A stretch of DNA of 47,433 nucleotides from a virus: the IMG/VR virus record IMGVR_UViG_3300028654_000026, positions 1-47,433 of that record; one strand, written 5' to 3'. Position 1 is the stretch's first letter. Each line of letters starts with the position of its first letter. Position numbers and translations under genes: made by a program. Shown one piece after another: positions 22,143-31,615 of this stretch. Under the pieces are notes generated by a model that was not told where the DNA came from, did not search any database, and saw only the letters and a list, made by a program, of their open reading frames with translations.

Positions 22143-23987
22143 TCACCAGTTGTCCAAACGACACGCGCTCAGCACGCGTATCCGTGACTTACCTAGAGCG
22201 GCATTACCGCCCGCTGACTTTACGACGTGGACGCTCACGCTCGTGGTGCCACCGGTAGCCATGTAGCAGTCCGAAAACGGCGGCAAACCGAGCTCGTTCG
22301 CTTGCGCCATGGTGGCGTCGTTGTTGTCACCAATCTGCGCAATGGTGGTCGGCACTCCGGAGCTGTTGTATTCGATGTTGAATTGCATAATTCGAGACAG
22401 TCGCCCGGATACCTTCGGATCGCTTGCTCTGCGCACGAGCACCTCGCACTCGAGTTCCACTTCCCACACCTGATTTGCTCGAGCAGCATTGGTCTGAGCG
22501 TACGAACCGAGCGCATAGTCTGTGCTACTGCCAATACTGACAGTTGCGCTCCACCCGCCAAATCCTGGCGTTTCCACCGTCCACGATAGGTTACCTAATG
22601 AGTCGCACTGAGCGCTCCCACCCGACGCGGCACCGGTTCGCACCCTCAGCGTAGGCGTATCGACATACGCGCTCGGATCTGTAATTCCGCCCCAGCCAGT
22701 GAACCCCGTGTAATCCATCCAGAAGCGCGGGTGGGTGGGGTCGGATTGATTCGCGAATACCAACGCGCCACGGATTCCTCCTGTAGTGGAGAGGCTGTTG
22801 GCGTGGATATCCCAGCTAGAGTAAAAACTACCGCCGGCATCACTGAGCACAATACTCGTGTTCCCCGAAGTCCCGTTGATCGTCAGTGCCGGAGTTGCGC
22901 TAGCCGCGTTCACACTAACTGGCTCGGCAACGGTAACTAGTGAACCGTTATCCGTGATCGACGAGTTACCTAGACCGCCAGAGGTGAACACGGCAACCTT
23001 GCCCGCTGTGCCACTAATGGCGTCAAGCTTGGTCTTGTCTGCCGCTGACATTGAGCCTGCGGCAGAGTCGGTGGCTGGCGAAAGATCTATTTCTGTTCCT
23101 GTCTTCGTGAGTGGCGCGGTTACTGTGACTTCTGTAGCCCCCGAAAGTTGCGCGAAATGCAGAGTATTGGTGCCCACCACATCTAAGCCGCTGGTGTTGG
23201 TGCAGTACCAACCTGTACCTACCGTGCGTACCATGAAATACGCGCCGGATGCAGAAGTCCCCACAGCCATATCAGCCGCAAGAGTCCAGGCACCAGAGCC
23301 CGTCAGATACAACCCATTCCCAGTGCTCGTTAGCTGAGCCGTGGCCAACACGCGCATGTTGGGGTTGCTCAGAACAACACCGTCGGAGCTAGTCTTATCT
23401 AGGCCAGTTAGTGCAAAGTTCGCAGTTAGTACGCCATCAATGACAGGGTGCGGCGCCAGCCCTTGACGGGAGGCATCGACGTACGCCTTATTGGTGGCAG
23501 CCGTCGGATCGGTAGGCGCACCGATCTGAGTAAGTACCTGACCATTCAAGCTCACCGATCCAGTCGCGCCAGCAAGCGCGCTGTGTACAGCGGAAAATGG
23601 CAATGCGTGTATATGATCCGCGCCAGCGAAGTCCGCGCTTGTCCCTGCCTCATTGGTTGTTCCGATGTCGGAAGGTGTGCCACGAGTGCAGGGGTGCAGA
23701 TGGTTCGCCAGCGCCACACTATCACCGGACCCCGTGTCACCAGCACTGCCAACGACAATCGCCACCGGATCGCCAGCGGTGAATGTGACATCGTCTAAAT
23801 TGACGACCGCAGTCCCATATTTCTCACCGCCTGCCGGAGGCTCGTACGTTGCTACCACGCTCCCGCCAAGTAAATTGATCTTGTCCACCGGAGCCGGCAG
23901 AGCCACGCCATTGCTTTCGACCTGTATCGCGCCGGCTCCGCCTTGCAGCAGTCGATCGAGATATCCCGCGCCAGATGATTCGCTCAT
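22143..23987 (-). CDS. Tail fibre protein
   Basis: 614 residues from ATG at 23987 (GGAGCAGGG upstream; ATGA overlap). The N-terminal third has the fibre signatures ALANHLHPC and AGADHIHALPF (HxH metal-stapling motifs), followed by DPTAATNKAYVDASRQGLAP, typical of phage fibre shafts. The rest is Ser/Thr/Gly/Ala-rich beta repeats, ending in a compact segment. It is probably a trimeric fibre attached to the baseplate. No chaperone or peptidase end domain is recognised. Confidence 0.75.
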   Translation of the reverse strand: MSESSGAGYLDRLLQGGAGAIQVESNGVALPAPVDKINLLGGSVVATYEPPAGGEKYGTAVVNLDDVTFTAGDPVAIVVGSAGDTGSGDSVALANHLHPCTRGTPSDIGTTNEAGTSADFAGADHIHALPFSAVHSALAGATGSVSLNGQVLTQIGAPTDPTAATNKAYVDASRQGLAPHPVIDGVLTANFALTGLDKTSSDGVVLSNPNMRVLATAQLTSTGNGLYLTGSGAWTLAADMAVGTSASGAYFMVRTVGTGWYCTNTSGLDVVGTNTLHFAQLSGATEVTVTAPLTKTGTEIDLSPATDSAAGSMSAADKTKLDAISGTAGKVAVFTSGGLGNSSITDNGSLVTVAEPVSVNAASATPALTINGTSGNTSIVLSDAGGSFYSSWDIHANSLSTTGGIRGALVFANQSDPTHPRFWMDYTGFTGWGGITDPSAYVDTPTLRVRTGAASGGSAQCDSLGNLSWTVETPGFGGWSATVSIGSSTDYALGSYAQTNAARANQVWEVELECEVLVRRASDPKVSGRLSRIMQFNIEYNSSGVPTTIAQIGDNNDATMAQANELGLPPFSDCYMATGGTTSVSVHVVKSAGGNAALGKSRIRVLSACRLDNW

Positions 23988-24658
23988 GTCCCTGCTCCAA
24001 AGTGGATGATGCTGCCCCACGCCTGGTTAGCCGTTCCCGTTGTTTCTTCGTTGGGCCAATTGTATTTAGGAGTCGGATCGACCAGTCCGTTACATACGCT
24101 GTAGATTGACAGATTCGAAGTGGTATTCGCCGACCACGCCCACAGACTCATTGGGACATTGTGCGCGGCGGGCGCAGTGAACAGTAACGACGCCTGGAAT
24201 TCGAACGGGACAGCGGTTCCTGACGTGTTGGCGATGGACTCAAAAACTCGAGTATAAGAGGCGCCTGCTATCCGCAGCTGCACGTACGTCAACGACAGGA
24301 CCGTATCGACCGACACAAGATTGATAGGTCCGACATTTACCAGCAGTTGATCGCCGATCTCTACATTCGGACCAACGACGGCTAACGGCGAGCCACTCAC
24401 GTCGAATATTTGGCGTGGGGTGTTGTTTACCGTCTGCGGAGACGGGCCCGTGTGAGTGTTGTCCGAGATGCTTTTGCTGAGCCCCGCATAGAAGCCCTTG
24501 GCCACTAACGCAGCGGTCAAGCGTGCATCAATATTAGCCGTTCGATCGGCGAGATCTTCGGTGGCTGCAGCAGAGTTCACTTCGCCGCGCACGTCACCGT
24601 CCTCAATCGCGCGAACGTTTGCGGGGTAGTTTGCTGGGTTGCCGGGTATATTGATCAT
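23984..24658 (-). CDS. Tail fibre/baseplate attachment protein
   Basis: 224 residues. The start (INIPGNPANYPANVRAIEDG, then TEDLADRTANIDARL) resembles the N-terminus of proteins linking the baseplate to fibres. The later part (about 90-224) looks like an all-beta domain with VGPNVEIGDQLLVNVGPINL. It overlaps both neighbouring genes by 4 bases and sits between the gpI-like protein and the long fibre. No specific family assigned. Confidence 0.6.
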   Translation of the reverse strand: MINIPGNPANYPANVRAIEDGDVRGEVNSAAATEDLADRTANIDARLTAALVAKGFYAGLSKSISDNTHTGPSPQTVNNTPRQIFDVSGSPLAVVGPNVEIGDQLLVNVGPINLVSVDTVLSLTYVQLRIAGASYTRVFESIANTSGTAVPFEFQASLLFTAPAAHNVPMSLWAWSANTTSNLSIYSVCNGLVDPTPKYNWPNEETTGTANQAWGSIIHFGAGT

Positions 24659-25410
24659 TGGTAGACCCTGTCTCCCGCCAGGTACGCAGCGTGCGGGTTA
24701 CGATGACTCATCACGTTCCACGTGCCGTCGGGCTGTTGCGCGTTCCACGTGGTTTCATTCCACACCACAATGGTGTGCATGTGCCGAATGTTGCCGGAGC
24801 CCTGCGAGCGAATCAGACTCGCGATGCCTTGCACCGTACCGTACACGGTACCCGTGAGAGCATCGCCAATCGGACCGATCCCCCACGTGCCGCCGTCTCC
24901 GCACCTTCCACCGGCGGAACCGAACACACCATCGTCGGTCCAGAACGGTGGCTCATAGATGATCAACCAGAACCGCGCAGGAAGATTCAATCCGTCCCAA
25001 TTCCACGCCATTGAGCCAATCGTTACCGTGCCGGAGTTCCAGTCCCAGTAGCGGCCACCGTTGAACACGACCCGCATGTGCAGCGGGAAGGGTGTACAGT
25101 ACGCCGCTACTTGCTGCATCTGTCCCAACGGGTGCCCGAGTAGTCGCTTAGAATCGAGCCACAGCAGCAGCCGGGCGACTATCTGATCGTCCGTCTCATT
25201 GGGACCGCGCAGCACGTCACGGTCACGGCACAGCTGCGGAATAGCGGTCGGATTGAACCCAGGGAAACGCGAGGTGAGCGCTTGCTTTGCTGCTTCGCCG
25301 AACGCGTCAGCCACCAGAATCATCGAGTAAATGAAGCGCGCGCCCCAAAACCCCTTGAGCCACCGAGGTAGGTCCTTGAAGATCGAATCGCGGAAGGTAA
25401 GGAGCTCCAT
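24655..25410 (-). CDS. Baseplate/tail protein at the gpI position
   Basis: 251 residues. The N-terminal half is helical (FRDSIFKDLPRWLKGFWGAR, ADAFGEAAKQAL). The rest is Trp/Gly-rich (WDWNSGTVTIGSMAWNWDG) and beta-like. Its place immediately after the J-like gene is that of P2 gpI-type proteins, which join J to the fibres, and helix-rich starts are common there. The assignment is mainly positional. Confidence 0.6.
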   Translation of the reverse strand: MELLTFRDSIFKDLPRWLKGFWGARFIYSMILVADAFGEAAKQALTSRFPGFNPTAIPQLCRDRDVLRGPNETDDQIVARLLLWLDSKRLLGHPLGQMQQVAAYCTPFPLHMRVVFNGGRYWDWNSGTVTIGSMAWNWDGLNLPARFWLIIYEPPFWTDDGVFGSAGGRCGDGGTWGIGPIGDALTGTVYGTVQGIASLIRSQGSGNIRHMHTIVVWNETTWNAQQPDGTWNVMSHRNPHAAYLAGDRVYQ

Positions 25411-26597
25411 TAAGTCCTCACCACGATATTGACCTGCGCAGTCACGTCACCGAGCACTGGGACCCCGTTGACAGGGCAAGACACATCGGCTGCAAGATTA
25501 CTGATCACAGTGTGGAACGTGTCATCGGGAAACACCGTCTTGATAGTGCCGCGAATGTCGTCCACAAATACCCAGCCAACATCGGGAGCGCTCGGTAGAC
25601 GGTCACCGCCAATTGTGCGAGTAGCAAACGACTCTTGAAGAGCCAGCAAGATGTCCGCCTGGCAATCGCGGCTAGACTTACCGACGCTCGAGTAAATCCA
25701 GACTTGGTATACGACATTGATCGCAATGTTGACCGTGCTGATGATGGCTATCGTGCCTCCTGGCGGAACAACGTGCGTATACAGGTAGTAGCTAAGCGCT
25801 CCGAGGTCGGTGCTCGTGTCGTTCACGTTGCCAGGGACATTCCCCGAATCGGTGGCGACATAGATATGACACGACGCATCCCCGGGACCCGCGACCACTC
25901 GAGTGCGGGTCACTCCGATGGGGCTGCCATCAAGACGCGTTGCAGCCTTCGCGTAGTATGAATAGGCGCCGAATGGTCCATTGTTAGACAGCGTCGCCAG
26001 CTTCTCTTTGCACCGGACCTCAAGCGCCGTATCGCTCTCAGCGTCGCTAGCCACGAGCGAACCGGCGTTGCTACAAGTGACCTTGAGCATCCTCGGACTG
26101 ACAATCGTGTCGATTGCGCCCGGGCCCGAGTTTGATGCGCTGCCCGCCTCGAGCGCCTTGAAGTTCAGTGACTGTGAACCCGCGCCACTCAATGACAGCG
26201 GCTCCGTGTTCACGTACTGCTTGCCCGTCGTAGAATTCTTGACGGTCACCTTGCCGGCGGCAAACGAGTACACGCCGCCGCCAGCATTGGTGAGCGTGAC
26301 GGGATTGCTCGCGAACGTCGCTGGGTTGCGGTCAACGTTGTAGACGTACAGAGCAACCGCGGTTTTCCACGAGCCTGAACTGAGCCCCAAGAACCCCAGG
26401 TTGCACAAGTTAGCAATCAGCATCGATAGCGGCGACAGGATGACAGCCACCGCAGCAACGATCGTTCGAACGACTGCGCCCGGCTTCCAGGTGGTCGTGT
26501 TGACTCCCACCCTTCCCATCAGGTTGTAGACGCACTGCTTGCACTGCGCGACCGTGAGACCCTGCGCTAGCTCGCTAAGAGGAATAAATGCACTCAT
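25410..26597 (-). CDS. Baseplate J-like protein
   Basis: 395 residues. Typical J-family features: an N-terminal helical part (YNLMGRVGVNTTTWKPGAVV) and VTLTNAGGGVYSFAAGKVTV. The central segment LVASDAESDTALEVRCKEKL and the later PIGVTRTRVVAGPGDASCHI are likewise J-like. It forms the baseplate wedge periphery in contractile tails. Stop and next start share a base (TAATG). Confidence 0.82.
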   Translation of the reverse strand: MSAFIPLSELAQGLTVAQCKQCVYNLMGRVGVNTTTWKPGAVVRTIVAAVAVILSPLSMLIANLCNLGFLGLSSGSWKTAVALYVYNVDRNPATFASNPVTLTNAGGGVYSFAAGKVTVKNSTTGKQYVNTEPLSLSGAGSQSLNFKALEAGSASNSGPGAIDTIVSPRMLKVTCSNAGSLVASDAESDTALEVRCKEKLATLSNNGPFGAYSYYAKAATRLDGSPIGVTRTRVVAGPGDASCHIYVATDSGNVPGNVNDTSTDLGALSYYLYTHVVPPGGTIAIISTVNIAINVVYQVWIYSSVGKSSRDCQADILLALQESFATRTIGGDRLPSAPDVGWVFVDDIRGTIKTVFPDDTFHTVISNLAADVSCPVNGVPVLGDVTAQVNIVVRT

Positions 26598-27130
26598 GAC
26601 GCCATGTCCTCCGCGAGCTGGCTCGCGCTCGTTAGTGTCTCGGTCAAACTGTAGGTCTTCCCGCTGTACAGCTCACCATCGATCGAAATGTCAAAGGCAT
26701 CGGTTCCGGTGTCGTCCTTGCCGAGGTACGTGATCACGCACTGACAGGACTTTACTCGGTCGTCTTTCAAACACTCCGCAGCGAGCAAGTCTTGCTCGGC
26801 CATGATCTCCACCATGGTCATGTCAGCGCTTAGAAACGCCATCACGTCACGGCCATAGTCCGGATCCTCACCGAGGTAGCTCAATGTCCCATGTTGCGTA
26901 GTGATGCGACGTAGCAGCGCTTGCGATACGCCCTCCGGAGAATTCTCGTCAACCTCGTCGAAGTTCGCCGTCAGATCCGTGTCACACGACAGATCGCGAC
27001 CGTAGCCGAGATCACCCGTGGGAGCAGCAACGATCACCGCTGGGACGCCATCAGGTTCGATGATGAGTCCCGCCTGCACGTCCGCGACGTACTGGTCAGT
27101 TGCCGCCTGGATGTCGTCGAGCAAAGTCAT
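26594..27130 (-). CDS. Baseplate wedge protein, gp25/W-like
   Basis: 178 residues. LGYGRDLSCDTDLTANFDEV, then GVSQALLRRITTQHGTLSYL and EDPDYGRDVMAFL, match gp25/GpW lysozyme-like wedge proteins (yG.Dl ... v...l..rl.T..G...y.p.yG.dl). It lies directly before J, the conserved order. Overlaps both neighbours by 4 bases. Confidence 0.78.
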   Translation of the reverse strand: MTLLDDIQAATDQYVADVQAGLIIEPDGVPAVIVAAPTGDLGYGRDLSCDTDLTANFDEVDENSPEGVSQALLRRITTQHGTLSYLGEDPDYGRDVMAFLSADMTMVEIMAEQDLLAAECLKDDRVKSCQCVITYLGKDDTGTDAFDISIDGELYSGKTYSLTETLTSASQLAEDMAS

Positions 27131-27606
27131 TTGACGAACACCTTTCCCATGGCGGTAAAAGTCCCAGGGTACCGCGTCGCGAACACGAGCGCGTTGATGT
27201 GGTCCGTCCCGCTCCCGCCTGGAAGACCAGCTCCAATTGCGCCGTTGAGTTCACCCGCGGCACTGGCGGCAGCGCCGTCGTACACGAAGGCCTCGACACC
27301 AGCCGCACCGAAAGCCGTTTGCAAGTCGAGAATGAGCTGCAACTGCGCCTGCAGCTGGGCAATGACGCTCGCGTTGGCCGCGACGTTGAACTTCACGCTG
27401 GGGGGCTGCAATGCGAGCGCCGCAGCAACGCGCCCCACAGCAGCAACGCGAGCGCCAAGACTTGGCAGCTTCACTGCCAGGGCACCGCTCACTCGCAGCG
27501 CGCCAGCAAGCTGACCTCGCAATCGTGGAATGACGCCTGCGAGCATCGACACCATGGTCGGCATCAGTCCACCAACAGAGTACGAGCCAAGGTAACGGAC
27601 GGTCAT
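27127..27606 (-). CDS. Conserved-type tail protein, Ala-rich
   Basis: 159 residues. Begins MTVRYLGSYSVGGLMPTMVS and ends PGGSGTDHINALVFATRYP with a FTAMGKVFV tail. The middle is Ala/Leu-rich helical repeats with LQAQLQLILDLQTAF. This 'lGsYtvG...P' protein is familiar in contractile-tail modules between the hub and the gp25-like gene, though its role is not established. It may belong to the baseplate hub or spike. Confidence 0.6.
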   Translation of the reverse strand: MTVRYLGSYSVGGLMPTMVSMLAGVIPRLRGQLAGALRVSGALAVKLPSLGARVAAVGRVAAALALQPPSVKFNVAANASVIAQLQAQLQLILDLQTAFGAAGVEAFVYDGAAASAAGELNGAIGAGLPGGSGTDHINALVFATRYPGTFTAMGKVFVK

Positions 27607-28892
27607 TCGATCGCCCCCTTGTCCGAGGCTGACAGAATGTAACCAAGCAGCGGATCGGCCTTTGGCGGCAAGATGGTCGGAGGGGTCGGATCATCCACAA
27701 TCGTCACGACGTCCGAGAATGAACACAAGTAAGGAACGCCAGCCATCACCACCGGAACCGTCCCCGTGGGTGACCCCAGTGCCAGCGCAGGAGCCGTGTA
27801 CGCGCCCGCCATTGGCCCCAGACTCAACGTGATAACAGTCCCCGGTCCACCTGAAGTGATCAGATCGGACATGCGCGCGATACCCGAGACCTTATCCGGG
27901 TCACCCGCTGGCCACCCCGACACATATGGCATCGTACAGTCGCCCTCGTCGAACGCGACGCGAACGATCGTCCCCTCGTCAGGAGTGGACACGGCACTGG
28001 CAATGCCAGCGACTTGAGAGACAGGCAGCACGTCCGGGAGACCCGAAATCGGACGTACCGCCTGAAGTTGTAACCGCTTATCCGAATCGACCGAAACGAC
28101 TCGGTAGCGGTAGGTGCCGTAGAGTCGCTTTGACTCCCGCTGCGCCAGCAACGCAGCAACGGCACGGCCCAGGCGCGACTGTGACAACTCATCGCCACCA
28201 GTCCACGCAAAGACGCGGCACTTGCCGGAGCCAGTCTCTTTATCCACCTCGACCGTCAGTCGCATCTCACGGACCGTTTGAGGCTCGGTGAGCCGGTCCT
28301 TGAGAATCGCACCGACCCACAGACTTGCCGGGTCATCGACCGCCAGCTCAGCTATCCGAGTGAGAGGCGAGTAGTTCAGCAGGTTGTACGAACCCGCGGT
28401 CGGTTCAAAAGTAGTGCGCTGCCCCGCCTGCGTGACGCCCTGCGTGTCCACCCACCAGATACGACCATCGCCAAGGGCCTGTTCTAGAACACTGCTTGCC
28501 GTGGCAATGCGGCGGACGAAGTGGGTTTCTAGGGTGGGCTCGGCAGGATCGAAGGAACCCAAGGTCTCGCCGGCAATCTGAGCCGCGTCGAGCGCCACCG
28601 CTTCGGCACTGACACCAGCGTCGTCCGCGTAGTCCTGCGGCTCACACGGGTTGCCCCAGCCACCAGCGCCGCCCACGATGCGCAGGGAGCGCGCCAGGGC
28701 AAACGAGCCCGTGTACGATGGCAGCACGGTGCCGTGGAGCTCGAGGGAGCCCAGCCGCACCACCACAGCGCCCGACAGGTCGTCCGTCGTATCGTCGAGC
28801 ACGGCATCAACGAACCACGCCCCGCCCCATGGCACGAACAGCTCAAGCCGCGTGCAGTGCTTCTCACCGATCGAAACGAAGAAGTCAGTCAT
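27603..28892 (-). CDS. Baseplate hub/spike candidate
   Basis: 429 residues. All-beta N-terminus with FVPWGGAWFVDAVLDD. The middle (TASSVLEQALGDGRIWWVDT, LLNYSPLTRIAELAVDDP) resembles phage late-control D or hub proteins. The region around 290-345 (DVLPVSQVAGIASAVSTPDE, GTIVRVAFDEGDCTMPYVSG) is OB-like as in gp5/V spikes. Probably the central hub carrying the spike; no lysozyme domain is present. Confidence 0.6.
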   Translation of the reverse strand: MTDFFVSIGEKHCTRLELFVPWGGAWFVDAVLDDTTDDLSGAVVVRLGSLELHGTVLPSYTGSFALARSLRIVGGAGGWGNPCEPQDYADDAGVSAEAVALDAAQIAGETLGSFDPAEPTLETHFVRRIATASSVLEQALGDGRIWWVDTQGVTQAGQRTTFEPTAGSYNLLNYSPLTRIAELAVDDPASLWVGAILKDRLTEPQTVREMRLTVEVDKETGSGKCRVFAWTGGDELSQSRLGRAVAALLAQRESKRLYGTYRYRVVSVDSDKRLQLQAVRPISGLPDVLPVSQVAGIASAVSTPDEGTIVRVAFDEGDCTMPYVSGWPAGDPDKVSGIARMSDLITSGGPGTVITLSLGPMAGAYTAPALALGSPTGTVPVVMAGVPYLCSFSDVVTIVDDPTPPTILPPKADPLLGYILSASDKGAIE

Positions 28893-29479
28893 CGCGGAGC
28901 CCCCGGTGCGCTGGGTGCGAGTTTTCCGACCTGGCCCGGGTCAAGTAACTGATCGGTCAAATCCTTGATGCGCTTGTCGAGCGGGTCGAGCGGGCTATCT
29001 TGCGAGGCCTCAAGCTTCGCAGACGCCGCACGAGGCTTAGTCACTATCTGCACGAACTCGATGGGCACGATGTAAACGCCCTTGGTACCCGCCGGCTCCT
29101 CTTGGGGTTCGTTCTCCACCATGCACGACGTAATGCCGAGCGGCACCAATTGCGGGTGCCAAATGGTCATCGCCAGCGCCGGATCGTAATTGGTGCTCGA
29201 TGCACTATTGACCGCACCACGACGCGGTACCGTGTTGATCAAGACTCGCCACGTCTGCCAATCTTCCCAGTCCTGAACGCTGGCAAGAATCAAGTTCGTC
29301 TTGAAGTGAGCCAGCTTGCGACCAAAAAACACCACGAACGCAAAGTCGATTCCGTACCCGCGACGCTCATCAATTGCGCGAGCGATAGAGGCGCCCACCG
29401 GTCCGACACACACGCCCGGGCTCCAATTGTTGGCCAGCTTGAACTTGTTGACCGGGTTGCGGATAGGGTCCCAGCTCAT
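28889..29479 (-). CDS. Tail/baseplate protein
   Basis: 196 residues. SWDPIRNPVNKFKLANNWSP ... RRGYGIDFAFVVFFGRKLAH ... DWQTWRVLINTVPRRG look like a compact beta-rich virion protein. The C-terminal 40 residues are helical and charged. It sits between tape measure and hub, where proteins that attach the tape measure to the baseplate occur. No family recognised. Confidence 0.55.
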   Translation of the reverse strand: MSWDPIRNPVNKFKLANNWSPGVCVGPVGASIARAIDERRGYGIDFAFVVFFGRKLAHFKTNLILASVQDWEDWQTWRVLINTVPRRGAVNSASSTNYDPALAMTIWHPQLVPLGITSCMVENEPQEEPAGTKGVYIVPIEFVQIVTKPRAASAKLEASQDSPLDPLDKRIKDLTDQLLDPGQVGKLAPSAPGAPR

Positions 29480-31410
29480 GCCGCTGCTCCCTGCTGAATC
29501 GTGAGACCCTCGAGTGCTTGCGCAATCAGATCAGTAAGTTCACCGATCGACAGCGTCACCTTATCCGACTTGCTCAATCCGTGCAGGTGCAGCTGACCGA
29601 TCGTCGGATGCGCTTGACCGCCACCGGATGACGCGCGTCCCCCACCTCCAAACGCGGCACCACGAGCGCCGAAGCCAGCAGCACCGCCAGCATCGAACGT
29701 AGCGCGCTGAATGTCGCGAGTCGTCCGCACGAGCTCCGGTTGACCCTTTTTCATGCCGATCCCCTGACCCGCAGTTAAGTTGAGCCCGAGACGTTCCCAT
29801 TTCTTCGAAGGGGAATGACTCTCTTGCTCTTTCTTCGCTGCATCATTGGCGGCACGTTGGGCAGCACGGGCAGCTTCGATTAGCGCTGGCTTTCCTTTTT
29901 CGATTCCGTCAATGAGCCCCTGGATCATGTTGAATCCAACGCCCATGGTGTCGCTACCATGTACGAGCTGCTTATAGGCTGCGTCCGCTGCATCATCCGC
30001 GGCTTGCCAAGCCTTGTCCTGATTACCGATCCCGCCGTGGAACGTGACCGCCTGCATCAACTTGCCAGCGACCTGTGCAAAACGAATCACAGTCGTAAGA
30101 CCGTCAGCAAGCACTAGCGTGGCCTGGCCAGCGCGAAGAATTCCCACCGCGAGGCTTGCTACACCGTTGATAGCCGTCTCGAGCAGCTGTCCAGCGTCCC
30201 CGAGTCCAAGGTTCTTGAATGACAGTACACCCTTGAGTGTCTTGAACTTGATCGCCGCCTCGAGGGCTACGATGGTCACGCCCTGCAGAAACCGCTTTAC
30301 CGTTAGCGATCCCTTTTCAGCACTGGACGACAGCGGGTCGAAGAACGTGCCAAAGATTGCGCGCCACGCCTTCGATGTCTCGGTGCCCTTGCTGAACAGC
30401 CCGAGCACGTTGTGCAGTCCGCGCAGCAGCGGCTCAACCTTCAGACCCGTGAATAGCTGCGTGAACCCATAACGGGCTTTGGCGATCTGCACAGGCAGCG
30501 CCAACATTTGCTGCTGCACAATCGGTCCGAACTTGGACTTCATGATCGCCGCGGCACCCGTCACACTGCGCCCGAACATGGCAGCGCCCGCTACCATGTT
30601 GATGCCCATCTGCCGTCCCTCGTCACCCGCAGCGGCCTCGCCTAGTGCCACGGCCTCTAGCGATTGCTTGAGCGCGTTGCCACGCAGTCCGAATCGATAA
30701 AGCTCGGCATTGAGTGCGACGACACGATCGCGCGTGATTGGCACCGCATTCGAAACATCGTCGATCGCGGTCTGCATCTGCGCAGCGTTACCCGGCGCGC
30801 GCTGCATGATGCCGAAGAACCCGCGCCACACTTTGGTCATGCCCTCGATCGAGAGCCGTTCAGAGCGGTACGCGTCCGCCGATGAGACAGCCATCTTGGC
30901 GAGTCCGATAACACTCTTCGCAACCGCCAAGTCGAACACGACCAAAGCAGCAACAGCGGCCAGTGTCACGCCGATAAGTCCAGCCCTACCGAGAGTGCCG
31001 ACAAGTGTTTGCGTCTTCGATGTCAGCCCAGAGACGGGACCACCAGCAATCGAAGCACCAGCTGCAAGTGCCGAGAGCCCCGACGACGCGCCTTTCGCGG
31101 CCGCCGTGGTTTTCTTCATCGCTTCGGTTGCAATGCCAAGTCCCCCCTTCATACCGAGCAAAGCAACTGTCTTCTGACCAATTACTTTCCTCTCTTCGAG
31201 CATGCGATTCTTCAGATCGACCCCCATCTTGGTCGTCTGCAGCCCGGCAGTCTTCAGGCCCTTGTAGGCCAGCTGCATCTTGTTGAGCGAGAGGAATTCC
31301 TTGTCGAGCTCACCGCGCAGTTTTTCGATCGTCTTGGCCTGAGCTTGCGTTTCAGGAACGCCCTCAGCCTTCAACTCGGTAACGAATACTGCGCGGTTTT
31401 CGTCAGCCAC
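29476..31410 (-). CDS. Tail tape measure protein
   Basis: 644 residues, GTG start inside the end of the frameshifted chaperone. The N-terminus is a coiled coil (KTIEKLRGELDKEFLSLNKM). Ala/Gly-rich hydrophobic helices lie about 145-175 and 390-450. The C-terminal signature ESHSPSKKWERLGLNLTAGQ is typical of tape measures. By the usual 0.15 nm per residue, the tail would be near 95 nm. It spans the tube lumen and sets length. Confidence 0.85.
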   Translation of the reverse strand: MADENRAVFVTELKAEGVPETQAQAKTIEKLRGELDKEFLSLNKMQLAYKGLKTAGLQTTKMGVDLKNRMLEERKVIGQKTVALLGMKGGLGIATEAMKKTTAAAKGASSGLSALAAGASIAGGPVSGLTSKTQTLVGTLGRAGLIGVTLAAVAALVVFDLAVAKSVIGLAKMAVSSADAYRSERLSIEGMTKVWRGFFGIMQRAPGNAAQMQTAIDDVSNAVPITRDRVVALNAELYRFGLRGNALKQSLEAVALGEAAAGDEGRQMGINMVAGAAMFGRSVTGAAAIMKSKFGPIVQQQMLALPVQIAKARYGFTQLFTGLKVEPLLRGLHNVLGLFSKGTETSKAWRAIFGTFFDPLSSSAEKGSLTVKRFLQGVTIVALEAAIKFKTLKGVLSFKNLGLGDAGQLLETAINGVASLAVGILRAGQATLVLADGLTTVIRFAQVAGKLMQAVTFHGGIGNQDKAWQAADDAADAAYKQLVHGSDTMGVGFNMIQGLIDGIEKGKPALIEAARAAQRAANDAAKKEQESHSPSKKWERLGLNLTAGQGIGMKKGQPELVRTTRDIQRATFDAGGAAGFGARGAAFGGGGRASSGGGQAHPTIGQLHLHGLSKSDKVTLSIGELTDLIAQALEGLTIQQGAAA

Positions 31411-31615
31411 GCAGCGCCCCCACAGCAGACGCCAGGCCTTGCATGCCTTCAGCGACCTTATGCAGTGATTGGATTGCGTCTGCCACGATTAGAGCTCCTA
31501 CCTGTTGCCGAACCCACCGCTCATCTTCTAACGACGGCTCGATGCCGAAGAATTCAAGCAGGTATTCGGCCGCTACCGATGCATTCTCAAACGCGTCCTG
31601 ACGAGCCTCCGCTAT
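31403..31615 (-). CDS. -1 frameshift extension of the tail assembly chaperone
   Basis: After AAA at 31617-31615 the -1 frame stays open for 70 codons to a TGA at 31403-31405. The reading is ATA GCG GAG..., giving IAEARQDAFENASVAAEYLL, then EFFGIEPSLEDERW and a helical end. There is no usable start of its own. The slippery heptamer GGGAAAA at 31615-31621 lies exactly before the zero-frame stop TAG. This is the gpG/gpGT arrangement: a minor 207-residue fusion made by -1 slippage. The extension ends 8 bases inside the tape measure gene. Confidence 0.85.
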   Translation of the reverse strand: MAEARQDAFENASVAAEYLLEFFGIEPSLEDERWVRQQVGALIVADAIQSLHKVAEGMQGLASAVGALRG